64,000 nt of DNA from Thalassia testudinum (Eukaryota > Streptophyta > Magnoliopsida > Alismatales > Hydrocharitaceae), in contig JAZHRO010000054.1 of assembly GCA_037157565.1 (NCBI GenBank), forward strand, positions 17,715,501 through 17,779,500, given 5' to 3'. Of this stretch, positions 23,301 through 35,300 are shown one piece after another. The translations under genes and the position numbers were made by a program. The stretch's first letter is position 1, and each line of letters opens with the position of its first letter. Below the pieces are notes generated by a model. It saw only the letters and a list, made by a program, of their open reading frames with translations. It did no database searches and was not told where the DNA came from.

Positions 23301-26300
23301 TACTCCGAGGTCACAGAGAGACGTAGCGGTGACTACGGTACGTGCGATAAACGCACGGGTAGCTACCTCGCACTAGCACGCGATCAGTTGTTTTCCCTAG
23401 TGGGTACGCCTAAAGTACAGCACGGAACAGTATATGGCCTAACCCTCTCAGAAACAGGGGTTTTGCCCCTCCACAGTCCGTGTACTCTCGCCTGACTACC
23501 CCGGTTTGCCCAGTGGGCCTAACAAGTCGATGTAGGGTGGCTAGCTGAACTCCGGGCTTCGTGGGATGACTAGCTCCCTCTCTACACTGGTAGCTTTCCC
23601 CGGTACTGTGTACGCGAGGGTCAACAGAAGTCGGTGTAGAGTGGCAAATCCTAACTTCGGATCCTGACCCAAGGGCGGCTAGTTCCGCTCTACACTAAAA
23701 AGGGGATAGTCGCTCTCCTTGGTACCACGTACTTAATGGCCAGCACACTTCCCATCCACATTTTCAGGCCTTTCCATTCATCCGCAGGAGCTCTACTCCT
23801 AACTCCCCGTAGGGTTTATGCTCATATTCACTATATTATTCCATACCAGATTTCATCATTCACAATTCCATTCTTGTGTTATACACGTGCAGCTCGTATT
23901 TCCACAATTTAACACATGCACAAACGATATAACAGGTAGCTGTTTAGTTATCTCAGGCATTTCATATTCTAACAGACAGCTCATATTATTAACAGGCAGT
24001 TGCTAATAATTCAGCTCATTCATTTATGAATACAATCTCAATCACACATACAAACAGTGCAATTATTTCTCGTCCTACGATTCATGTCACATCTTAGGTT
24101 TCTAGTTATTTAATTTTTCATGGTTGCATTCATGTTTTATAAATAGAACAGGGGGAAATCACTTTACCAGACAATCCGGGAGTACTGGAGGCTTGAATTG
24201 CAGGCCCACATGCCTCTGCAAGCCCCAGACGTGCAACAGATTGAAGTCCTATACCAAGGAACACATCACAACAGAACATTCAGAACAGTATATAAAGATT
24301 TCTAACATGTAGAGGAATTCACAAGGAAACCACAGATATTTCGTTTATGTAAAACAGATCTCGATTATACCCTAGACAGGTCAAAAACGTGTTTGCAGAC
24401 CCAAATCAGACGTCTGGAAATAAGTCTAGACGTCTTAAAAGTCATCAGAGTCTCACCTCAAGTCCTGCGGTGATCTCAGACATCCAGGACTCCTCGACCG
24501 TCTGGACTCAGCTCCAGACGTCTGACTAGTCCTTCGGTCGTCTGGGAATGCCTTCGGTCGTCTGATAAGCTGTTCAAACGTCCGAAAAGCATGGGAGGGT
24601 GTGCCGTGCACCTTCCCAAAGCTGTTCCTGCGCACGACAGAGCATCACTTCTCTTTTTAGCCAAGCAAATTTCCTCTGCGGTGCGGCCTGCATGGCCATA
24701 ACCGCTAGGAAGACGTATCTTCGCGAAACACCCACTTTTAGACGTCTGGTGTTGTCGCCAGACGTCCAGCCCGACGTCCGGAAGGCACTCCGGACGTCTG
24801 ATATTGGAAAAACTCCAGTATTAGACCACTCTCCCGCTTCTCTCGCTGCGCTCTGCTGCGGCTCCTCCTGCTCCGCTACAGCTTCAATTGCTGCAGGAAG
24901 TCGGGGACGACGCCCCGACGCTCTCTTCCTCCCACACGCGCCGCGGTGGTCGTGCAAACCTCCGGCGAACTCCCAGGAAGCTCGCGAGCTCGACCTTCTC
25001 CTCCTCACTCTCCTCGCTCTCGCTCTTGCTCTCGCTCTCTCGCGCGTCTCTGCTCACGGCAGTGGAGTGGGGAGGTGTGGTGGAGTGGAGAGGAGAGGTA
25101 AGGGGGCCTCTTATAGGCGAGGGGTTTAGGGTTTCACCGGGGAAAAAGGAGAAGGGAGAGAGAGAGAGGTCTGCGCGCTGAACCGACTGCGCGTACAGAT
25201 TTTTAAATTTTCAGATGTCTGGGAAGGAGTCCAGACGTCTGACTGACAATCCAAACATCTTAAAAGGTTCAAAACAGAACGGGTCTTTATACTTGTCCTC
25301 CTGTACTCTAACATAATTAGCATTAGAGTATCCACTTGCTTACACATGTCCATGATCCTGGAAATGAAGTTCCTTCCTAAGGGCATGCTTCAGGTATCTA
25401 AGTACGTGACAAATTTCATCCTAGTGGATTTCTCTAGGTGCCTACATAAATTGGCTCAGTCTTCCAATTGCAAAGGTAATTGTAGGTCGAGTAACTGTCA
25501 GATATAACAATTTGCCAACCATGGCATGATATCTAGTCACATCCTGCAATAAGGGGATATTACCATTTGCAAGAGGTAAAGAAGTATCCATAGGAACATG
25601 TGTTGGTTTGCATACCAGTGTCCTTAAACATGTCAAGATCATACTTACGCTGAGATAGTACGTCCTTTTGTCTGTTGTACTTCAATACCAAGAAAATAAT
25701 TGATAGGGCTTAGATCCTTGGTAATAAATTGCGACTGTAGCAATACTTTAGTATCGTTTATGCCTTTCTTGTCACTGTCAGTCAAAAGTATATCATCAAC
25801 ATAAATAATAAGAATAACAGAGCCTGCCTTCCCATGCAATGTAAAAATAGAGTGATCTACAGAAGATCTAGCAAAGCCGTGTTCCTGTACAATATTGCTA
25901 AATCTTTTAAACCATGCCCTTTGACTTTGTTTTAGGTCATAAATGGCCTTCTTTAGTGTGCATACTTTTTGACACTCTCCCTGACTTATGAATCCTGGTG
26001 GTTGTATGTAGACTTCCTCTTCCAAATCACTATAAAGGAAAGTATTCTTGATGTCTAACTGGTGGATAGTCCACTGCTTTTTGACCACCACTGAAAGTAC
26101 GATTCTGACAGAGTTGAGGTGAGTCACTGAGGAGAATATCTCAAAGTAATTGACCCCAAATGACTATGTATAGGCTTTAGCAACAAGGGGGACCTTGTAT
26201 CGCTCTACAGTACCATTAGGACGACATTTAAGGGTGAACACCCACCTACACCCCACAATTGTAGCTCCTAGGGGTAGTTCAACCAATCCCTATGTCCTAC

Positions 26301-29300
26301 GAGACTGCAAGGCTGCCATTTCTTCTTCCATAGCTAGAATCCAAGATGGATCTTGGAATGCATCCTGATGATCGTATGTTACCTGATGATTATCAATAGA
26401 TAAAGAAAGTTGTCTTCTGTTACAGGTAAATTGTCAAACGACATAAATTGTGAAACAAAATACTTAGCACCAGAGTGTTGAGCCTTCCATTGTGCTATGG
26501 AAAGGTCTAGGGCAGTGTTCTCAGGAACAGAATGTACTTGGTCCTTAGACGAGTCATCGACAGTTGGAGAGGATTGAGAAGGAATGGTAGATAAAGTTTC
26601 ATCTACTTGAGGAGTATACACAAACATATGCTGAAAATGCTTAGGAAAGGTGTTGGCAACTTCAGGATGATGTGGAAAAGTATCAGGATCAGACAGGTCC
26701 GCCTTCTGTATAGGAGGCTTAGAGGGTTGTGGTGGTTCATAAAGGATAGGAAGGGGAATTTCCTGAGGAATGACATGTGTGGAAGGCTTCCATTTCTTTT
26801 GGTAGTAAAGGATCTCCTTAAAAAAAGTCACATCTGTCGAAACATAAAAATGTTGAGATGTAGGGTCATAGCATCCGTATCCTTTGTGTCCTAGAATAGT
26901 CCAAAAAAATACACTTGATTGACCGAGGCGATATTTTGTCCACCTTGAATGGATGAACAAAACACACACAACAAAAAACAAGAGTGGTAGAAAAGAAGTC
27001 TTTACTAGGAAACATAATAGAATGTGGAGTTTTACCGCCCAATACAGAGGAAGAAACACGATTCACCAGATATGTAGCAGTCAAAATTGCATCAACCCGA
27101 AAAGAGGAGAGAGCATTCATCTGAAGACTGAAACATAATGGTACGCGCAACATCCAACAAATTACGAAGTTTGCGTTCAGTCACTTTATTTTGTTGAGAG
27201 GTGTGAACGCAAGATGTCTGATGAACAATCCTAAGAGATTGAAAAATTGAGTGAGCCTGGCATTCATAAATTCTAAACCATTATCACACCAAAATTTTTA
27301 TAATAGTAGAAAATTGAGTCTTTATTTCTTGAACAAAATTCTGAATGAGAGAAACTTTGGACTTCTCTTTCATCATAAAAACCTAGGATATCCTGGTACA
27401 ATCATCAATAAGCATGAGAATGTACTGAAAATCTCTAAGATTATGGACTCTACATGGGCCTTACACATTAGCATGAACTAATTCGAAAACAGACTCAACA
27501 TGCTTATTTTGGGAAGGAAAAGATGACCTATGGTGTTTGCCAAGCTGGCAAACCTTACAGTGAAATGATTTTGGAACGGATAGCTTTGGAAACTGATGAT
27601 GTAGTATATATTAAGGTGACCAAGAAGGAGGTGCCATTGAATGGCAGTAGTAGCACAGAAAGCATCAACAATAGTAAGTGGTGGAATATGGAGGTAGTAA
27701 AGGTCATTCTGCTAAAGTCTTTCACCAATCTACCTCATCGTTTGGAGGTTTTGCAAGAAAAAATATTGGTCATTAAATACTGGTCTGCACTGTAGGTCTC
27801 TAGTAATCTGACTGATAGGCATCAAATTAAGAGGTATGCATAACATTAGATATTGGCAGAATGGGAGAGAGGGAAATATTCCCCAGTCCAGTAATAGGTG
27901 GCAAGCCACCATCCGCTACCTTAACTTGGAAGGGGTAGCTAAATCTTGAAGAGAAGAAAACAATATAGTATCGCCAATGATATGCGAAGAAGCACTTGAG
28001 TTAGCGATCTAGGCAGGAGCCTGGGATCTAACAGACATGGCTGATATACCTGTAATTTTCTGTAGATTTTTGCATTGTCCCAGTTGAGGAGGAGGCCTGA
28101 GAAGCTATAGACCGCTCATCCTCTGCCCAGGATATAAAGATTTGACCATTATCTTCATGTGCCTGAACAGAATCCTCTGTAGAAACCTAGTGAGCACGTG
28201 GATCCATGCCCCTAAGGATATCCATGCTTGACCCAACAACGATCCATAGTGTGACAATTCTTGTGACAGTACTCACAGAAAATGGAGCTGCATCCACGAC
28301 CACCATCACTTAATGGATCGAAACGTGATTTAGGAATATGTGATTTTTATGTCGTTGGAACACGTAATGAAAGTAAACTTTTAAATAATTTTACCGCCTT
28401 TGTGTAGTGGTAAGTCGAGTTGATTCATGAGGAGACAAGGTATTGATTTGAAAATCCAATGTTTAATGCCTTGTTTCTTTTTGATATTTTGGTTTTGTGA
28501 TTTTTATCTTTTTCGATAAGAAAATAAAATACAAATCAATTTTTTTGGTCACAAGAGATAATATCAACTATTTTCAACCAACTAATGAAGTTAAAGAATA
28601 TGAAGATGGCTTGGCAGTCAAACTCATAAGCACTACGTTTGGTGGCTTGTAATCAACTACCAAGCAAATTCATGTGCCCAACAAAATCAAAGATGAAACA
28701 AAAATGTAACTTTTATTACCATAATATTCCAAGTTCAACAAAAAGATGCTTACAAAAGTAAAAGACTGCCAACTATCAAAACCATACAAGAAACTAAAGA
28801 AAGCTTATGAAAGGAGATGCTTGGATGATGGTGTAGATGATGATGGTCCTCTCCTCGGCATAGAAGCGAGCTTCCTCCAAGAGGGTGACGTGCTCCTCCC
28901 TACTCCTCCTTGGTATGGATGAAGAACTCTAGCCCAATTTCCTTTAAGATGGTGGCGTGGGATGATGGTGGTGGAATGAAATGGCGGTGGATTGGAAGTT
29001 GAAGGGTGGTCGAGTGACTTTCTCTCAATGCCTAAAATTTGGACTTAGGTAGTCCTTAGGCCCTCCTTTTCTCCCTTAGTGCTCAAGAGATGAGATTGTC
29101 AAAGATGTTTGGAAGGATTGAATTGATGGCTTTATATAGAGGTGGAGAGGGGTAAAAAGGGAAGGAGGGAGGGGTGTGTCAACAATTATGGTTATGGGTA
29201 GATATGTTAAGATTAATGATGAAGTCTTGGAATTAGGTTGGGTAGCTATTAATTGTTGGTGGGATCTAGGTGGTGAAATGTGCATCCGTAATAAGGGTGG

Positions 29301-32300
29301 CTTTGTTGAAATTAGGGAGAGGGACTTAAATGTGCCATGGAGGATGTGCAAAGGTGGCTCTAGGTGAAGTGGGGCTGAAGCTTAATAAATGAAGTGGAGC
29401 CTGGGGTTTATGAAGCTTTTGAGTTCAAATCTGTAGCTTAATTTCTTCAATTCTTCTTTATTTTCTTTTTTTCTTAACTTTCAATCTTATGGTCACAAAA
29501 TATCATTAATTAGTGTAGTTCACAGAAATTATGTACAATTGGATGCATGCCTATTTAAAATGTAAAACATGTTAAATGTATGTTATATGATCATACTTCT
29601 AACCTAATTGGCTCAAAAATCTAAGTATATACATGGGCAATAGAAAATGTGGTTTGGTCAATCACCTTGTACACCACCATGGCCACGACCACCTCTGCTC
29701 CTAGGATTTCATCGACCATGACCAACAACAACCATGGCAGAGGAATCAGATATAGGAACAAGATCAAAGGTCTCAAGTTTCGACAGACTAGCGTAGATTT
29801 GAGTAGGATTGGGAATCTCATCCATTGTCATAAATTGATCCTTAACTATCTTGTACTCAAAACTATGGCTAGACAAAAGCTGATGGAACAGATGGCTTGG
29901 CTATAATGGTTGCATCAATAGATATAGGTTGGTATACATCTTGCACATCCTACAAATTTTTCATCATGCCATGGTATTTTGTTAAAGCCGTAGAGGCCTT
30001 CCTAGGTGTATATATGTCTTCCACGACATTATATAGTCGAGTGATGTTACTCTTGTGGGAATGTATTTCATGTAACACCTTCTACAGTATTTTGTTGGCT
30101 AACAATGGGTTGGAGATAGCTCGGAGAGGCTGTCGGAGGTGCAACAGCGAAAGAATGAATTTGTTTGTTCTTACTTTGACAGATTCAAGTGCAAGAGGCT
30201 TTATGATGTTATAGCTATCCAGTACTTTAAATTAGAACTCCTGATCCAGAGGCTCTGGTACAACATTGATGATTTTCCACCTTGGGATATGGCAGTACTC
30301 TGGGATAGAGCCACGAGATTTTTAGAGTAGAATAACTCTTTCCACTCTCGAGGTCGCCTAGCGGATAACTATACAGAGGATCAACATCACTCCCTCGAAG
30401 AGAAGAGGGCAGCCAGAGAGGCGCCTGCTAATTGCGCTGGCAACTGTTTCAATAAGCAAAAGGGGAACTTCCAAGATCAAAGGGGTGGCCGACAGAATCA
30501 TGGCTGCAATAATGGTTCCTAACAACCTAGGTGGGGTTGCTATGAAGAATACCCCCTTAGTTGTAAACTAGGCTGATATGCTATAATAGAGGTCTGGTCA
30601 ACTAATTAGGACCTTCTTTCGCCCCCTCGTCCAATGAGGAAGTGGATACCGGTCCCTAGTGTAAGAATCACCAGGCCCGGAGACATTCCATCGAGAATTG
30701 CTGGGATCTCGAGATCAGATTGAGTGCACTATTTAAGTTTTCAATTTATCCTGTTTCTTATCTCTTCCATGAGTACGAAGTCATCTACAAGTCATGCACC
30801 ATGGTAGACAATGTTGGATGTGTATGTGAAATCATCCATAAGTTGAACAATGGTGCAGATCTATGTAGTGTCAGAACATCTGAGTCCTTGTACATGTTAT
30901 AGCTCCACTATACATATCACTTATTGATATGCAAAATCATTGTCCCTCTCCATTCTGAAATTTTCTGGTAATGACATTCCTCCAAGTAAACATAAACCAT
31001 ATGTGGATCCTTCAACATGGCTTTGATGCTCTCCATCATACGCCGCAATAGGTGTATTGCTTCAGTCATAAACCTACCAAAAATGAAGTCCAGTTGATTT
31101 TCACTAACAGTGGAGACTTCTATTAGCCTCCTTTCAATTATTTTTCACCTTTTGTCTTTGGAAGAAAAGTCCCATGGAAAGCATTCAAGGCATACTTATA
31201 ATATCATGTGCATTTTTTTTTGAATCTGCAAAACTGAGTATCCATTTCTTTGGCCTTTCAAGTTTCAACTGCTGGTGTTTGCTTGAAATTTGAAAATAAT
31301 GAACATCTGAAGCCTCAAATAAATCTCTCAGTGCTAATTTTTAGTTACTTTGCGGACAGTAATGTATGTTTTTGTCAATATTCTGTGCTTAATTGATGGG
31401 CTTACGCTTGGTTAAAATTAACTTATCTTCTCTCCTCGACCATATCTCATTTTTGCATTGTCAATATTAGATTAGAACTCCTTTTCAAAAAAAGATTGGA
31501 TTAGAACTAGGTTTTGACTCGATTGGCAGCTATCACCAAGATTTGGCTGCTTCATCTTTTTTAAGATTGTAACTGGTCCCTTCCCCTCCCAGAAAACTGT
31601 ATGTGGTTGGTACATTTTTTCTTTTCAAATCATTTATTGTGCTTCAACATTGTCACGTTGTTGATATTTTCCATTGTTTGTTGACCCTATGTCAAAGATA
31701 ATTGCCTTAGCATACAAAGGATGTTGGTTACAGATGTGAGGGTGGGCTGGGTGCTGTGATTTGATTCTCTTGCTTTTATCTCTTTCATTTCATATCTACT
31801 TGTATTTTGTAATATTCCGCCTTCTTCAGTCAGTTACTTCTCACGAAAAATCACTTTTGTAGGAATCCAAACATCGTCAATTTCCTCGCAATCTCAAAGT
31901 GATAAAGAAAGCGTGCCATCTGCTGCTGCTGCTCCATCCTTTGTCCTGGAAAGTAAAGAGTCTGCTGAATCAACATCCTCTGTTGGACTTCCTGTTTCAG
32001 CTCCACCTGTAACATCAAATTCAAGGCCTGGTAGCTCGAGATCTTCCTCATCCGAGCATGTGGCTAGCAGCTCTGCCTCAAGTGGTCCAGGGATGTCACC
32101 TAGCTCATCTTTGACTTCAGAAAAATCGAAATTGAATCCGTATGCCAAGGTTTGGAACCCATGAACATAGATATTTTTCCATCTTCATCCAATCTGAAGA
32201 ATTTTATAGTTCACTTCATGGCTTTTACTGATTTGTAGTTCTTTCCACGTTTAAATAGGAGTTTAAGCTAAATCCTAATGCAAAGAGTTTTACTCCGTCA

Positions 32301-35300
32301 TCGAGTATGAGGCCCCAATCTCCAGCTTCTGAAGGTTCTTTCTATTATCCAACTAATGTCTCTGCAGTCCCACAGGCACCTGGTCTTCCGGTAGGAGTTG
32401 GGGTAATCTCAAATACCAATTCATTGTTTCTTGTGTTGGCCAGAATTGTTTTTGATGTCTGAGGAGAATAAGCTAATGCCTCGAATCTGTCATGTTTTTC
32501 TTATCTTCATATTGTTTCATCACGAGAGTAGACATGAATTTGGTAATCTCTAGATTTCCTTGGTAACTAATAACCGGAATAGTTCATTATTGCCATATTC
32601 CCTGAAATGGATAACAGATTGAGATGCTCTCTTTGTTCCCTTCTTATGTCTTTCTATGGATTTATAAAAGTAGATTTTCAATAGCTCATTAGGCTTATAA
32701 GGTAGGAATACCTTCCAATAATTGGTTGAAACTTGATCATACCACCAACAGTTGTGCATGTCTGTCCATATGTTCTAGCAATCAATAAGGCTAACTGTTG
32801 AGTTATGTGGCCTAGTTTTATTATTTCTTAACGTATGAATGTGCTCTTGTAAATTTTTTTTTTTGTGTCTCTCTATATAAAGGTACTTAGGGTTTTCAAG
32901 AGAATAGATTGCTCCTTTGTCCTATCATGATATCAGAGTAGCGGTTCTAGACTGGTGCTTGGGTATCCCACCAACCCTACTCTCCTCACACCTCCACCGA
33001 AAACCCCTCTTCTCTCTCTTCTTGAGTGCTGCTGGCCTTGGTCATCATCACTGCCAGCTCCTAATTGCCGCTGCCAGCCCAACCCAGGCAGCAGCACCCC
33101 CCAGCACCACTGCCAAGGCTAGCAGCGGCGACAGCTGGGGCCATTGCTGCCGCCAGGGGCTGCTGGGGCGATTCCAGCAGTCTTCTGGAATGCTGTAGCA
33201 CCATCTTGGTGCATTTGTCGACTGCAGCAGCATTGCTGTTGCCATGTTCCTCACGCCAGCCCATCTATAGGGTGAGGGGGGCTTCTTTGGGTAGGGGCAG
33301 CATGGTTGTCACCCTCCTTTCTCCTTTAACAGCACTAGAGAAAGACCTAGGAGGAAGAGGCAACCCTACTACTGGGGCATCTTTTAGCCTTGGTAGGCTG
33401 TTGCTACGCTTGATTCAAAATTTTGCGACTCTATATGTCCTAAATCGGTTTGATTTCAGATCTGGCATTGTTTTTCAGCAGCAGCTATATGATTTGATCT
33501 CTTATTTGAGTACTTGATTATTTGGTTCTTACAAATCGGGTGCTATGGAAGACAAAAAGTATTTCTCTAGCGACTCGATGGGGAAAATCTCTACCACAAA
33601 CATATCTTCCTTTATGCAGGGGACCTCTATTAAGTTGGATGGCACCAACTTTCTTCTTTGGTCCACGTCTTTTTCTCGATTTGTGGGTTCACATGGCAAA
33701 AGGTACATTTTCACCCAGGATGATCTCATAGTCAAGATAATAGATTGGGAAGCAGATAATGACTGGGTAGTCACTTGCATGCTGAATAGTATGAAAGAAT
33801 CAATTGCCAACAAGTCATGTCCTATGCTTTTGTCAAGAAGATGTGGAAAGTCCTACATAAGATACATTCCCACACACGAGCAATATTAGCCGTCTATATC
33901 GGGTTATTGAGGAGCTTCACTCTTTGCGGAAGGGAACCATGTCTCTTGCCAAATATTATGGTTTGATGAAGAAGCTATTGGATGAGTAGGATACTTATCA
34001 GCCCATATCATCTAATGTTGCCGTCATTGCCAAGCAAAGAGAGGTATTCAGATATGTTCAGTTGCTTGCTGGATTAGGTCCTGAGTACAAAGCAGTGAAG
34101 GACTAGTTGATGACTTTAGAGAAGATTCTCACACTTGCTCAGATATATGCTCAACTCTCACTACTGGAGATTTCTGATCCTATTCCACCTTCAGATTCTT
34201 CTGCAATGGTATCTATTGGTCATGGTAAGGGAACATTTGGAGGCAAGGGGAGAGGACATGGTGTGAGAGTAGGGGACCGTGGCAGAGATCGTGTTGGTTT
34301 GTTTTGTGAACATTGTCACAAGACAAATTATACAGTTGATAGATGTTGGATAAAACATGGCTTTCCATAGGGTTATCAAGCCAATCAGGTGGCGTATGGC
34401 AGAGAAGGAAGTTAGTACTTTCAGGAGGTGGACCAAGCTAGCGCCTGGATGACCATTGCCAAAGAAGAGTATGATGGGCTTGTGTCGTCTCAAGCTACTT
34501 CTACTGCTGGTGCCTCCATGACTCATTAGGCATGTATTGCTACTAGTGCTGGAGGTGTTTGTACACCGTCATGGCTTGCTGATTCAGGTGCCTCCTCTCA
34601 CACTACAGGATATGCTACATTGTGTTCCCTCTTTAAGACCTTTGACTACCCCAGTCCATGTCAGGGTTGTAGATGGTGTCTTGTCTCCTGTGACAAGTTT
34701 GGGTAACATTTTTTTGTCTTCTACTTGACCTCCTGATGTTATGCATGCACCCAAAATTTCCTCATCTAATGTCTATAAGTTAGATTACAAAGGCGTTAAA
34801 TTGCAAAGCCATTTTTCATGATCATTTTTCCTTCTTGCAGGAGCTCTAGATGCTGAAGTAGATTGGTGGACTTGAATAGGATGGTCTCTATTACTTGCAT
34901 CTTTCACTTGAGAATCATTCCTTTGCTGCCGCTTGTACCACATCTGCTCTTCAATGGCACCTTAGATTGGAATATCTTAGTGCTTTTGTTCTTCGTCGTC
35001 ATTCTCTAGACGTGTAATTTCCAGATTCTTTTTCATGTGAGGCTTGTCAAGTTGGTTCATGTTGACCTTATTCATGTTGATCTGAGTCTCCTTTATGTCT
35101 TATTCATGTTGATCTTTGGGGCTCGTGTTGGGTCAAGAGCCTTAGAGGTTTTCATTATTTTTTTGTTCTTGTGGATGATTATACCAGTGTCTGTTGGACA
35201 TTTATGATAAAGGAAAAATCAGAAACTCCTATATTGATCAAAAAATTTGTTAATGAGATAAATACTCAATTTTCTATTCTTATTCATATGTTTCACACTG

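Larger units (their letters stand above)
22102..30115 (-). mobile_element. Antisense Ty1/copia element, interrupted
   Basis: The minus-strand order is gag (29661-30115 and 27950-28309), integrase, RT, RNase H, polypurine tract (tttaaaggaaag, 22241-22252) and a probable 3' LTR at 22102-22240 (tgttaag...ctagca). Two later insertions split it: 22677-25291 inside RNase H and 28310-29660 inside gag. The 5' LTR and gag start are missing where gypsy-like sequence begins near 30116. Its gag shares the D-YQPIS and KVLHEIHSH segments with the intron-11 copia, so the two are related lineages. Confidence 0.8.

Noticed and set aside
24599..25129. 176-codon plus-strand ORF and its antisense partners.
   Set aside because: GC-rich, repetitive translations within an LTR-like element that interrupts a copia; no domain in any frame.
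33065..33517. 150-codon ORF before gag as a separate gene.
   Set aside because: Ala/Pro/Ser low-complexity sequence between primer-binding site and gag, not resembling any known retrotransposon or host protein.
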